From assembly GCF_000332195.1 (NCBI RefSeq), contig NZ_KB235919.1, positions 211,038-275,037 on the forward strand: 64,000 nucleotides of DNA, written 5' to 3'. Made by a program: the position numbers and the translations under genes. This document shows, in pieces, positions 27,607 through 37,174 of the stretch. The notes beneath the pieces are model-generated. The model saw only the letters and a list, made by a program, of their open reading frames with translations, had not been told where the DNA came from and made no database searches. The stretch is from Pleurocapsa sp. PCC 7319 (GTDB taxonomy: Bacteria; Cyanobacteriota; Cyanobacteriia; Cyanobacteriales; Xenococcaceae). Position 1 is the stretch's first letter, and every line of letters begins with the position of its first letter.

Positions 27607-28911
27607 CTGGCTGATGGACACAAGTGGGTGAAAAGTATGATTAGCGTAGAAAAGTGGGCAATCATCATGAGACACTGAGATGGCGAAAAACCCGTGAAAA
27701 ATCATGACTCAACATCCACCTCTTTATAATCAACTAATGCAATATCTGCGTCAACACAGTCATTATTCAGACAAAAGACATTTAATTACGTTGAGTTGGA
27801 TGGTAATGGGGGTGTTATTGAGTCAAAGTCTTCATTTAACAGAGTGGGAACCCTATGTGGTGAGCCGAGCTACTCAAGCTCAAAGCTATCAGAAACGCTG
27901 GGGACGCTTTTTAACCAATCAAAAAGTGGAAGTGGCCAAAATTTATCTTCCTCTAGTGATGGCAGCAATCAACAACTGGTCGAAGGGAAGAATATATTTA
28001 GCTTTAGACACTACAATGCTCTGGAATAAATATTGCATGACTCATTTATCTATTATCTGTAGTGGTCGAGCAATTCCATTTCTCTGGTCAGTCACAGAGC
28101 ATAACAGCGCCACAATTGCATTTGAGATTTATCAACCGCTTCTGAGAAAAGCATCATGGTTATTACGAAACCAAAGTGATGTCATGTTATTGGCAGACAG
28201 AGGTTTTGCCAATCAGGCACTTTTGAAATGGTTAAAACAGAGAACTTGGCATTATTCAATTCGTATTCCCAGTGATACTCTAATTTGGGGTGTTCATCGC
28301 TGGTGTGCTTGTCCTGTTTCTAGGCTACGGGCTGTTCGGGGAGAAGCAAAGATGTATCATCAGATTCGACTTTGGGAATCAGGAATAGAGACTGTTAATC
28401 TTGCTTTGGCTTATCCAAAAACAGTTGCCGAACCCTGGGCAGTAATCACCGATGAAACTCCTACTCTTCAGACTCTGTGGCAATATGGTTTTCGTTTTCG
28501 TGTTGAGGAACTATTTTTAGATAGCAAATCTGGGATTTTTGGTTTAACTGATTCTCGTTTACGAGATACTCAAAAACTGAATCGTCTTTATTTAGTGGTA
28601 GCTATAGCTATTCTTTACAGCACTATTATGGGAACTACAGTCGAGTTGTCAGGATTAAGGCAGCAAGTTGATCTTCATTATTCGAGAGGGTTGAGTTATT
28701 TAAAGATCGGCTTGCGATGGCTACGAGGTACAATTCACAAAGGCAGAGAGTTACTTCAATTGTTGCCCTTACCCTATCGAACTCCACAGCGTTGTTTTGC
28801 TAGTCGTCGAGCAGAAGCCGACTATTATGAGCAGTTACTATTTTCTCGTATACGCTCTCTTCATTGTGCTCAATAAGATTGAGCTTTGATTGAGATGTGT
28901 CCATCAGCCAG
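27607..28911 (+). mobile_element. IS4-family insertion sequence
   Basis: Bounded by perfect 16-bp inverted repeats CTGGCTGATGGACACA (27607-27622) and its complement (28896-28911); total 1305 bp. It contains one transposase gene. The left end abuts a CGCCGC dispersed repeat. No target-site duplication is evident (left flank GCCTGTGG, right flank GATTACGA), so a flank may have rearranged. Confidence 0.85.
27704..28876 (+). CDS. IS4-family DDE transposase
   Basis: 390 aa, full-length in appearance. The DDE residues are visible as LALDTTMLW, LLADRGFANQ and the glutamate of the IS4 signature Y-x2-R-x3-E-x6-K in YGFRFRVEELFLDSKSG, which fits exactly. The frame is intact and inverted repeats are perfect, so the element may still be active. 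Confidence 0.92.
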   Translation: MTQHPPLYNQLMQYLRQHSHYSDKRHLITLSWMVMGVLLSQSLHLTEWEPYVVSRATQAQSYQKRWGRFLTNQKVEVAKIYLPLVMAAINNWSKGRIYLALDTTMLWNKYCMTHLSIICSGRAIPFLWSVTEHNSATIAFEIYQPLLRKASWLLRNQSDVMLLADRGFANQALLKWLKQRTWHYSIRIPSDTLIWGVHRWCACPVSRLRAVRGEAKMYHQIRLWESGIETVNLALAYPKTVAEPWAVITDETPTLQTLWQYGFRFRVEELFLDSKSGIFGLTDSRLRDTQKLNRLYLVVAIAILYSTIMGTTVELSGLRQQVDLHYSRGLSYLKIGLRWLRGTIHKGRELLQLLPLPYRTPQRCFASRRAEADYYEQLLFSRIRSLHCAQ

Positions 28912-28950
28912 GATTACGACTTTAGTTACAGAGAAAAATACTTAACTTAT

Positions 28951-29078
28951 CAGCGAAAGTTATACGATGATTATTACTTTTGTTGAGGTTGAATTCGAGA
29001 CGTTTTTCAGATGTTTTTTCTCTATTAAATTTCTAAGATTAATTTAATTGAAAGAATTTAATTAAGGAGAAATAAAAC
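28951..29078 (+). promoter_or_regulatory. Conserved 5' leader with stem-loop (copy 2)
   Basis: CAGCGAAAGT (28951-28960) pairs with ACTTTTGTTG (28976-28985) using two G-U pairs; the GACGTTTTTCAGATG box and AAGGAG follow. The intervening loop differs from copies 1 and 3, so the stem is better conserved than the loop. Confidence 0.55.
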
Positions 29079-29215
29079 ATGAAATCTAAAGGTAAAGTTT
29101 TGAGTATTTTATTAATTACAACTTTCGGCTTTGACAGTATTGTAAAGATTTCAAATTTACTAACAAAGATGATATCAGCTGGATTAACTGGAGCCTTTCA
29201 GCTTCGTTTGATTGA
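29079..29215 (+). pseudogene. Decayed paralogue of the 26950 gene (copy 2)
   Basis: Starts MKSKGKVLSILLITTFGF, matching the parent signal peptide, then after a large internal deletion and a one-base frame change resumes with codons for FTNKDDISWINWSLSASFD, which matches FTNQGDGGYINWAFKGKFD of the intact protein. The product would be 58 aa of mostly out-of-frame sequence. Confidence 0.7.
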
Positions 29216-29441
29216 AATTATGAGTACGAATAATTTCATACACTTTAATAGTTTTTAAATGCAGCAGTAACAATTTGAGAGATTCAATTTAACCCCATCT
29301 TTCAAATCAAAAATTATCAGATCTGGGTAAAAAAAAAGAATTTCGCGCATAAAAGGTTTCTTATATAGTTGACACAACTTATATTGCATCAACTTACGTC
29401 TCATGAAACCGAATTATAGATTTACGCCAAAATCTACAAGA

Positions 29442-29453
29442 CAAAGGAGGTGA
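29442..29453 (+). promoter_or_regulatory. Perfect Shine-Dalgarno AAAGGAGGTGAT
   Basis: Twelve bases match the complement of the 16S rRNA 3' tail. Spacing selects the ATG at 29459 rather than the GTG at 29450, which lies inside the ribosome-binding site. Confidence 0.6.
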
Positions 29454-29458
29454 TAAAG

Positions 29459-29659
29459 ATGACAATTAGATGGCAAAAATTATGCACTAATTTTCTCTTT
29501 TGGGCGATCGCTGAAACTACTTTAAACTTTGTTGACTTAGATACCATCGCTGACTATAGCGAATATCTCACGATAAAAAAAGAACACGTCACTATTACAG
29601 CAGAGCTTTCACTTCGCGCTCACTATAGTATTCCCGATCAAGAATTAACTATCTCCTAG
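29459..29659 (+). CDS. Hypothetical protein (66 aa)
   Basis: Begins MTIRWQKLCTNFLFWAIAE. The start is set by an unusually complete Shine-Dalgarno sequence. Unrecognised; the N-terminal half is amphipathic to hydrophobic and the C-terminal half is mixed (ADYSEYLTIKKEHVTITAEL). It sits among remnants of duplicated genes, so it may itself be a gene fragment kept behind an intact ribosome-binding site. Confidence 0.35.
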   Translation: MTIRWQKLCTNFLFWAIAETTLNFVDLDTIADYSEYLTIKKEHVTITAELSLRAHYSIPDQELTIS

Positions 29660-30142
29660 GTTTTACTCTTTATCTAAAATTCAATCAGTCAGAAAAGAGA
29701 ACAGATAAAAAGGATGATTTAGTTTGTGAGGGTAAGCTTGGGCGCGATCGTGCGATTGGCTTTGCCACTGCCCGAAGGGCGATTGGACTCCGTCCAGGCT
29801 ACGCGATCGCTATCAGGGTAATTGGAATTGTTCAATACTATCGCCACAGGTGATAAAGATTTGGTAAAAGCTTCATACCAACACAACCAACTAAATCATT
29901 AAACTATTATGACTCCTATAATTGTGATGATCATCTTACTCATCGCCACAACTTTAATTAAAGCTTAGCAGCAGACTAAAATATTACTTGCTACTTGCTT
30001 ACGTCGCCAAACTTACGGCTCCCCTATGCTACTTTTTCTGAAAATCATCTGGTTGCTATTTGGAATGACTATATCTATGAATACTTCGCATATATTTTCT
30101 TAGATTGATCATTTTGGTTACTATAAATATTTTAGTTTGGTA
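29660..30142. other. Intergenic region with HIP1-rich repeat
   Basis: Contains a G+C-rich dispersed-repeat block at about 29740-29815 with several GCGATCG units, then A+T-rich sequence. A 19-codon hydrophobic ORF at 29909-29968 is considered under rejected items. No supported gene. Confidence 0.4.
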
Positions 30143-30298
30143 ACTTTAGTCTTAGGTTAATATACTCAACAAATCAACGAAAGTTGGAAGGTAGTTATCC
30201 CTTTCGTTGAGGGAAGAATCAAGACGTTTTTCAGATGTTTTTCCTTAGTCGAATCTCTACGATTAACTTAAATGAATCTAATTAAGGAGAAACGAATC
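30143..30298 (+). promoter_or_regulatory. Conserved 5' leader with stem-loop (copy 3)
   Basis: CAACGAAAG (30175-30183) pairs perfectly with CTTTCGTTG (30201-30209); the internal GTAGTTATCC and the downstream GACGTTTTTCAGATG box match copy 1 closely, as does the AAGGAG before the ATG. Confidence 0.6.
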
Positions 30299-30443
30299 AT
30301 GAAATCTAAAGTTGCAATAATTAGTACTTTATTAATTACAACTTACTGACGAAGATTGCCAAGAACTAAACAGTTGGCTTGACAGTAATTTAGATGATGA
30401 CCAAAAAAGTCGTCTTCATAGAGTCGAAACAGAAGAATCATGA
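30299..30443 (+). pseudogene. Truncated paralogue (copy 3) joined to a gene remnant
   Basis: MKSKVAIISTLLITTY then a stop at 30347-30349. Immediately after, another frame (30342-30443) encodes an acidic tail, LTDEDCQELNSWLDSNLDDD plus about 13 residues, ending 20 bp before the pentapeptide gene. This looks like the 3' end of a different gene fused to the leader and signal peptide by deletion. Confidence 0.6.
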
Positions 30444-30463
30444 TGAAATAGGAGAAAATAACG

Positions 30464-30994
30464 GTGAAAAGGAAAAAAGAACTTGAATTTTTGGCTCACG
30501 ATGCCTTAAATTCTATTCTAGAAAAACTATCTCTCTATCAAACTTCTAAGGGGAAACCAGGGGAGAGTGTAGATTTGTCAGCGTACATAATCGAAGATTT
30601 TGATTTTAGTCAACTTAATCTTTCAAATATTGATGTTGTTGGTTCGGTATTTGCTCGATGTAAATTTGTAAATTGCAATCTCTACGGCACTATCTTCGAC
30701 AAGTCTAAATTGACTGCTGTAGACTTTAGGGGTGCGAATTTAAATGAAGCTGAATTTCATCGTGTAGAAGCAAAAAATGCTAATTTTGACAATACTGATT
30801 GTTTTGCGGCAGAATTTTACGAGGCAAATTTAAGTAGAGCAACTTTTCGTAATGCTAGTCTGCTGGGTACATCATTCTTAGACTGCAATCTGACTAATGT
30901 TATTTTTGATGAAGCGGATCTTCGATACGCTTCAATCGAAAACAGCATAGAAGACGGTACAAGCTGGAAAAATGTGAAACGCTTGAATCAGTGA
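30464..30994 (+). CDS. Pentapeptide-repeat protein (176 aa)
   Basis: GTG start preceded by TAGGAGAAAA. An N-terminal helix (~45 aa) is followed by about 20 pentapeptides with A(D/N)LxX pattern (LNLSNIDVVGSVFARCKF, FRGANLNEAEFHRVEAKN) forming a right-handed quadrilateral beta helix. Cytosolic, function unknown; likely protein-binding. Confidence 0.85.
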   Translation: MKRKKELEFLAHDALNSILEKLSLYQTSKGKPGESVDLSAYIIEDFDFSQLNLSNIDVVGSVFARCKFVNCNLYGTIFDKSKLTAVDFRGANLNEAEFHRVEAKNANFDNTDCFAAEFYEANLSRATFRNASLLGTSFLDCNLTNVIFDEADLRYASIENSIEDGTSWKNVKRLNQ

Positions 30995-31105
30995 TTCAGG
31001 ATGATGCGCAAAGAATACTGAAAATGTTGTTTGTTGAGGAAAAGTTACTGAGGTTGATTAGTTTTTCGGGCATTGCTGAATGGAAACGCAAGCATAAGCC
31101 AATAG

Positions 31106-31211
31106 TATAGCACTACGAACTTTTATTAGGACACTCATTACTCGTTACTCGTTACTCATTACTTACGAGCAATCAAATAAACTTGTCCTAACGTAACTTT
31201 GTACGGCTATA
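31106..31211. mobile_element. MITE-like element, short copy
   Basis: About 106 bp bounded by imperfect inverted repeats beginning TATAGC (TATAGCACTACGAAC... and ...GTACGGCTATA) with TA at both outer ends, as produced by IS630-type elements. It has ACTCGTT heptamers in the centre. The same unit, with an internal insertion, is at 60060-60321. Confidence 0.6.
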
Positions 31212-31253
31212 TCATGACAGTTTGTGCTTTCAAATATTATCACTATTCACTGC

Positions 31254-32207
31254 TCAAGTTTCACATTCAACAGTTCCTGCTATGCCGTAACGTTGACGTT
31301 GTCTTAGTTCTTGTAGGATTAGATTGATGCAAGATACTAAATTCTCAACATTACTTTCCAGTGGCTCATTATGTGTTCCTTCAAATACTTTGTGGAGTAA
31401 AGGTTTAAATGTTCGATTTTGCAGTTGACGCTTTAAAAATTCAACGTCATCTTTGGCAATTGTGTCACGATTGAAGGAAATTAATCCCATTAAGTTGAAA
31501 ATTTCTGTACTAGCTGTGATTAGACACTGTATTGTATCTAGACTTGGGAAATCCCAGAAACTAAACAAACTAATATATTGGTTAGCTATCTGTACTGTGT
31601 TATTAATTTCAGGAGCTACCAATAAACTCGGTTGATCTTTGATAAACGGATTTATTTGGCACGATCTTCCAAGTAGGTCTGAAATGCTATTGATAGCTTC
31701 CTCTCGATTGCGATCGGCTCTTTCTATATCTTTTTGTGTTTTCTTAAAATCTTTTTTACTTAAACACGAGCTTAAGACTTCATCCCTTCGTTGAAATCTC
31801 TCATAATCATCACTAAGAATTTCCAGTAATAAGATGTATTTACATCCCAAACTGTAACCTAACCAAAAATAGTTACTATCATCGGTATAAAAATTTAATT
31901 GGCGATCGCTAACTGTAGTGCAAAATAACTTCTTGATAATTTCAAAACGTACTTTGTATAAATCATCTAAGATTTCAATAGCTACCGACCAATGATTAAA
32001 TTGCAATGGATGAAATGGAAAATGATAAACAATCAGTGAATAACCTGCCTCGTATAAATGCTGAAAAAGATGTTTAAAAGAAATTTGTGGGAAAGAACCA
32101 GAAATAAAGCCTCCAACAAACTGGATAACACCTTTAGGTTGAGGATGAAAGGCGACTTTAGTATTTGAACCTTTTATAGAATCAAAATTAACCATGAAAT
32201 GTTTCAA
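31254..32207 (-). CDS. DUF1350 family alpha/beta-hydrolase-like protein
   Basis: 317 aa. Typical family blocks: PKGVIQFVGGFISGSFP near the N-terminus, SLIVYHFPFHPLQFNHW, and a nucleophile-elbow-like FWLGYSLGCKYILLLE, followed by LLVAPEINN. The family is plant/cyanobacterial with a predicted alpha/beta hydrolase fold; the activity is unknown. No signal peptide. Confidence 0.85.
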   Translation of the reverse strand: MKHFMVNFDSIKGSNTKVAFHPQPKGVIQFVGGFISGSFPQISFKHLFQHLYEAGYSLIVYHFPFHPLQFNHWSVAIEILDDLYKVRFEIIKKLFCTTVSDRQLNFYTDDSNYFWLGYSLGCKYILLLEILSDDYERFQRRDEVLSSCLSKKDFKKTQKDIERADRNREEAINSISDLLGRSCQINPFIKDQPSLLVAPEINNTVQIANQYISLFSFWDFPSLDTIQCLITASTEIFNLMGLISFNRDTIAKDDVEFLKRQLQNRTFKPLLHKVFEGTHNEPLESNVENLVSCINLILQELRQRQRYGIAGTVECET

Positions 32208-32282
32208 GTAATTGGGGTTGTCATAATTTTTGAAGCAGATAAGTACTTCCTAAACAATACTTCAATTGCTTATCTATTACTT

Positions 32283-33839
32283 CTAATTTGAAGATTTATA
32301 CTCCAAATTTAAATCTTTTTCTATTGTGAATATATCTGGACAGCGAGCTTCAATATTTTTAGTAATAGGGAAAGATGGTTTTCCAGCAATAGATTGACTT
32401 GGAGAGAGAGAGTTAAAATATTCATTTAGATTTACTACTTGTGTGCAGAAACCTTCTTCTTTGAAAGGAGGCATGGCATCATTAGGTGAATAGAGATTTC
32501 CTAAGCTTAAAGGTGTGGGCGTAATAAAGGAGTTAGTTAGTATCAAGCTTTCATGAAGTACATTCTGATTTCCATTTGAGATACTAAACAAGTCACCAAA
32601 CACTGGAATAGCACCAAATATTGCATTCCAAATATTACCAATAATCGGAATTGGGGTACGTCCACCATCTAATGTAGCTTGACTAGTAAAGGTAGAAAGA
32701 TCGAAAAAATCTAAAGCTTGAGTATAGACAGTAGTATGCAATTCCTGTTTGCCAATGCGGGATATTGAAAGTACGTTTTCTTCTGCTGTGGGCTTAATCG
32801 TAGGATCGGCGACTGTTAAATTGATGTTAAGTTCGGCTGAATTTAAACTTCGTGAGATGCCAGGGGTAAAGGACAGGCTTGTACCTGTTTCTATTTCAAC
32901 TGGGGTAGATTTTTGCTCTAATGCTGCAACAGCTAAAGCTATGACTTGGGATGAAGGCAGTGGAGCAACTTTAACTATTTCACTAGCTTCTGAAGCACCT
33001 GGTGACGTTTCCGTAGGGATAAAACCTCCAATTAACTTTTGGAGTTCTTCGGCTCTGGCTAACAATTCACCCAAATCTTGAGACTGAGGTATTTGGAAAC
33101 CACTAGTTGAGCTGGTGCTAATTTGCGTCTCAACACCATCGAGAGTAGAGATAGTACTCCTACCTACTTGAGCAAAATCTACGCCTTTATTATCACCAAC
33201 TTCTTGTTGAATCATTGCCAGAGTTGGTTTGATAAATAAATCTTCGATATCTTTCTGAAGAAGATCGGATGTTGTCTGAAGCAGTTTATTAAGGTTATCA
33301 GCAGTTCTTTTCAGCTCTTGTGGGTCAAAATTATTGGGGTTTTCGATAAAATCAGCATAATAAAACGCAAATTCTAGTAATACCTTTCTCTCAAAATTAG
33401 CAGTTATATCTACCAGAGGAATTTTTGTATCTTTCTTCCACTCCCATTGTTTGCATTTTAGCTCTCTATTTTCCTCTTGCTGTTTAAGCTTTTCATAATT
33501 ATGAGGTTGAATGCAATCAGGTTTTAGTCCGCGGGATCTAAAAATTCTTTCAAAGGGAGGACGATCTATATCATTTTTAAGTTCATCAAGATACGGCTTA
33601 AGAGGAGAATAATTTTGCACTTCGCTATTTGCTTGATTATCTTCCTTCATCTGTCCGACAAGAGAATTGTATAAACTATTATAAAATTTAACTCTTTGTT
33701 CTTTTTTTACGGTATTACCAACCAAAAAAACTTCTAATATCGATGATTCACCTCCTAAACCATCGATCGCATCTTCATACCCTAATTGCTTTGCAATATC
33801 GGTACTCACGGTTCGCTTAAATAAAATGCATTGAATCAA
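32283..33839 (-). pseudogene. C-terminal part of a secretin-like gene split by an IS
   Basis: The frame is open for 518 codons, but the first ~14 (MIQCILFKRTVSTD) come from the IS end and duplicated target. From IAKQLGYEDAIDGLGG onward it continues the protein encoded by 35695-36335. The C-terminal region (GGRTPIPIIGNIW, AIPVFGDLFSISNGN, HESLILTNSFITPTP) resembles the end of bacterial secretins. The middle (~residues 170-310) is helical and low-complexity. Joined in silico after removing the IS and one target copy, the two halves give an uninterrupted protein of about 724 aa. The fragment has no normal start and is probably not functional alone. Confidence 0.75.
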
Positions 33840-35694
33840 ATAAAGAGGATAGAATCAAGTCACAGCAATTATTTGCTGGATTGGAGTCAATCAGGAACTA
33901 GCTGGGGAAGAATGTAAATCGATTCAGGAATCTTCATCAGATTTAAAATCTGTCTTTGAAGAGAATTAAGAGAACTAATTTCAGTAGAGCCATCAGGATA
34001 AAGATACAAAGTTAGATCGCCAAAAGCAGCTAGCAATTGTTCAGCAGTGGGACGAAAAGTAGTGCGCTTGGGATTGCCTGAATAAAGTCCAGGAAGTGAT
34101 TGCTTTGTCACCGCTAGTTGGCGACGAACCACAAATTCCATCAAGGTAAACAGAGTCAGGGCGATCGTTAGTAAAAACATCAGCCCTCGAATCCGTTCTT
34201 CATCTTGAAAATAGATGGGTAAAGCGGGAAGACGACCTCGTTTAAAACGATGAAAACCTCTTTCAGGTTGCCATTGCTCCCGATAAGAGTTAACAGCTTG
34301 CTCAAGAGAAAGACGCTGTGAATTAGCATTAGTTACATACAATCTCCAACCAGCGATGGATTGTTGATGGGTGATAGCGGTCTCACAACGTTGATAAGTC
34401 AAGGAAAGAGTAGTTTGACGAACACGACGAGAGGGACGATTCTTACTTCCTCGACCAGCACCTTGATAAACTTTTTGATAGCCAATTTTCTTCTCAATCG
34501 CAGTTAAGATCTGCCCCGTAACTCGATAACGTTTCAGAATAGTCTCCACTTTGGTTTGTAGAGCTACCTCATCTTGTGGTGGTTTTTTAGCGAGTTTTTC
34601 TAGGGCAAGTTCCGCTTTACTCAGACGAGCTGACAAGCTTTTAAGTTGACGCTGTTGTAAAGCATAAGAACAAACCACTAACCATCGTTCTGACCAACGA
34701 TGCCACTTTTGATGTTCTTTTTCATACCAGAGACTGCCCAACGGAACTTCAAAACCCTTACCAATGGGAGATTCTGACTCGGCTTCGGAGTTGAGACAAA
34801 TTTCTTGCACTGCTGTTGGTGGATTAGCCACCCATTGCGATAACAGTTTGGGACGAGGCTGATGCATCGCTAGCGGAAAACAGTAAATTCCTCCTTGTTG
34901 ATTAATTTTCCCCCGATTATTCCAAGTAGAGCCTTTAGAATCGGCGAGAAACAAGAAATCTTTGTGACCAATAATCTCCACCAATTGTTGCCATGTTGGT
35001 AGATAATGAGATTCATCTGTTCCATTTCCTGATAATGTAGCTCCCAATAGAGGCATTCCCATGGGGTCGAGAGTAGCTAACATTTGACGATATTGAACCA
35101 AATCAGGGCGGCGGTCTTTACTATAACCAAAATTCAGCAAGTTAGTTCCTTCTGTTTCTTTTGTGGGCTGATGATAGACACTAAAACTTGTGGTATCGCT
35201 TCTGGCTTTGTCCGTTGGTAATTCATAAGCTCGTATTGTGCTTTGTCCCAATTGAATTGCTACTTTCTCTCGCCCTTGATTTTCCGATGAACCGATGACA
35301 CTTAATAAGTCAGCTAGTCGGTCATCTGTGGCATCTTTGCCCCCAATGTTCCATCCTGTTGCTATTTCTAAGGTTTGCCGATGTTTTTCTACCCATGGTT
35401 CTACGGCACATAATCGATGGTCTGATTGGCTCACTACATAACTTAGAAATAGGACTGATAATTGACCGTAGCTTAATCCTTTTCGATTCCCATGAGGAAC
35501 AGGTAGCTCTCGATCAATTATTGATGCTATTTCCATTTGCTTTAGCCAATGAATAATTAGAGGAAGATCATCTGCTCTTTCTGAGTTAGTTCCTTTCAAG
35601 ACGGGTTGGTCTCTCTATTCTTTCAACTTCTTTCTCAGCATACAGTTGAGCTGTTTTATTTTTCTAGCCATCTTTGATTTAAGCGAACCGTGAG
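33805..35694 (-). mobile_element. IS1634-family insertion sequence, 1890 bp
   Basis: 18-bp perfect inverted repeats: CTCACGGTTCGCTTAAAT at 33805-33822 and its complement at 35677-35694. Flanked by a 6-bp direct repeat TCGGTA (33799-33804 and 35695-35700). It carries one intact transposase gene and interrupts a secretin-like gene. Confidence 0.93.
33887..35599 (-). CDS. IS1634-family transposase (DUF4277 N-terminus)
   Basis: 570 aa. The N-terminal DUF4277-type domain (LKQMEIASIIDRELPVPHGN, KGLSYGQLSVLFLSYV) is followed by a DDE core: DTTSFSVYH, FLFLADSKGST, and the C-terminal YREQWQPERGFHRFKRG with the IS4-superfamily Y-R-E-K-like spacing. The start is TTG at 35599 or a nearby alternative. 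Intact, so the element may be mobile. Confidence 0.9.
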   Translation of the reverse strand: MKGTNSERADDLPLIIHWLKQMEIASIIDRELPVPHGNRKGLSYGQLSVLFLSYVVSQSDHRLCAVEPWVEKHRQTLEIATGWNIGGKDATDDRLADLLSVIGSSENQGREKVAIQLGQSTIRAYELPTDKARSDTTSFSVYHQPTKETEGTNLLNFGYSKDRRPDLVQYRQMLATLDPMGMPLLGATLSGNGTDESHYLPTWQQLVEIIGHKDFLFLADSKGSTWNNRGKINQQGGIYCFPLAMHQPRPKLLSQWVANPPTAVQEICLNSEAESESPIGKGFEVPLGSLWYEKEHQKWHRWSERWLVVCSYALQQRQLKSLSARLSKAELALEKLAKKPPQDEVALQTKVETILKRYRVTGQILTAIEKKIGYQKVYQGAGRGSKNRPSRRVRQTTLSLTYQRCETAITHQQSIAGWRLYVTNANSQRLSLEQAVNSYREQWQPERGFHRFKRGRLPALPIYFQDEERIRGLMFLLTIALTLFTLMEFVVRRQLAVTKQSLPGLYSGNPKRTTFRPTAEQLLAAFGDLTLYLYPDGSTEISSLNSLQRQILNLMKIPESIYILPQLVPD

Positions 35695-36335
35695 TCGGTA
35701 AATTCAGTATCTACCTCAAAGTTGGGATCTAAATTTTGCAAAGTAACTTGTGAAATTCCTTGAATCAGAGCCAAAGTATCTCTTAATAGTCTTTGAGTTT
35801 CCGAGATGCGCCAGCGTACTTTAGAGGTAGTTTTAGCTAGCTTTTCAGAGTCTTTACTTGAAATTTGAACTCCCCACAATTGCAGATTAATTCCAGGTAA
35901 CGGAAGATCGAGGGAAGCAATAAATCTTTGAGCATCATCGATATATTCTTGAGTACCGTAGAGTGATAGGATATTGCCCCCTCCACGTCCAACTCCCTGT
36001 CCAGCTTGAAATGAATTTAGTGGTAAGTTGATCGCGCAACCTTCTTCTAGAGGTATTTGACCTAATAGGTTAACTATATTTTTTGCATTTCGATAATAAA
36101 ATAGTTCGACTCTTTGGCTGCGATTTTCTATATTTTGCTTAGTTTTTAGACCACAGTCATTACCTGTTGTTGGAGGTGTTACAGGAGCTGTAGATTTTGC
36201 AGGAGCTGGAGGCACGAGTCCTACTTCAAATGGCGGTCTAGCATTTTCAGTCTCTTCTGAGAATGCTGGCAATCCACTTCCTAGTATTGCGATCGCACTA
36301 AGCCCTAAATAGCAAAAAAGTTTTTGATAAGCCAT
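35679..36335 (-). pseudogene. N-terminal part of the IS-split secretin-like gene
   Basis: The ATG at 36335 gives MAYQKLFCYLGLSAIAILGS, a signal peptide; an ATG at 36353 adds six residues. A proline-rich linker precedes a secretin N1-like domain (RVELFYYRNAKNIVNLLGQI, ILSLYGTQEYIDDAQRFIASLDLP). The native sequence ends at EFTD; the final SRFA and stop come from the IS inverted repeat. Secretin-like proteins form outer-membrane pores for pili or secretion, but no other pilus or secretion gene is adjacent, so the role is open. Confidence 0.75.
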
Positions 36336-36598
36336 ATTATTTCGATAGCCCACGATAATTAATTCAATGAATATTTCGGCAATAATAATTGTCAGGAAAG
36401 CAATTACTCTCTGTGTACCCTTCGGATCGTCCTAGTTTTTTGTCAATTTTAAAATGACGGGTTGAGACGTGTAGTAGTCTGCTAATTTTGAAATGATGGA
36501 TGCAAAAAAAGTTCGGAATTCAAAGTTATAGGCTATAGGTTAATATTCGGGGGAGAGCCGAGATACATGTAAAATAGTGCAACATCTCCCTCAAAAGC

Positions 36599-37174
36599 TT
36601 ACTCTGACTGACTTTCAAAAATATCTACTGGCAGGTTAATCGCCCCCTCAAATGGTTGGGGAATGTTCTTCAAATCCACCACGTAATCCCCGTACCGTTT
36701 GAGATTGCGGTTGGTATAAGGACTCATAGTTGCCAACATCCGACGATTAATCTTAAATCCCTCTGCACTCAAAGAACGAATTACACCAGTCATATCTACC
36801 GTATTCTGGAGAATTACCGCACTAGCCACCAAATCTAAATACTTCAACCGCTTTTCTTGTTCTACGGGGTCATTGTCTGTAATTACGCCATCTTTGCCAA
36901 AGAACAGCCAGTCCAAGAAATGATGATAGCTCTCAACGATATTAGTACAGGCATTAACCTCTCGACGCAAAGCGCGATCGGAAATAAATCGCAGCAGATA
37001 CATAGTACGTATAACTTTACCTAAAGCTCGAAAAGCCTGATACAACCTGTTCTTCCGACTATAACTACCCAACTTCCTTAAAACAGTTGAAGGTAAAAGT
37101 TTTCCCGCTTTAATCGACAGTACCACCCGCATTAGATCTTGCCAGTGGGTCTGGATTAACTTCCATTCCGCCAC
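36599..37174 (-). pseudogene. tnpA: Tn3 transposase, C-terminal fragment
   Basis: 191 codons matching the C-terminal end of TnpA: AEWKLIQTHWQDLMRVVLSI, LGSYSRKNRLYQAFRALGKV, and NIVESYHHFLDWLFFG, which holds the conserved DDE glutamate, through KRYGDYVVDL. The frame extends upstream through codons for YIDPLFDDV before meeting the N-terminal fragment out of frame. The region with the two catalytic aspartates is absent. Confidence 0.88.

Noticed and set aside
27607-28911. Target-site duplication of the IS4 element
   Set aside because: Flanks do not match over any length expected for the family, although the inverted repeats are perfect.
29909-29968. 19-codon hydrophobic ORF (MTPIIVMIILLIATTLIKA), possible membrane microprotein
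   Set aside because: No Shine-Dalgarno sequence and no conservation evidence; short hydrophobic ORFs arise by chance in A+T-rich DNA.
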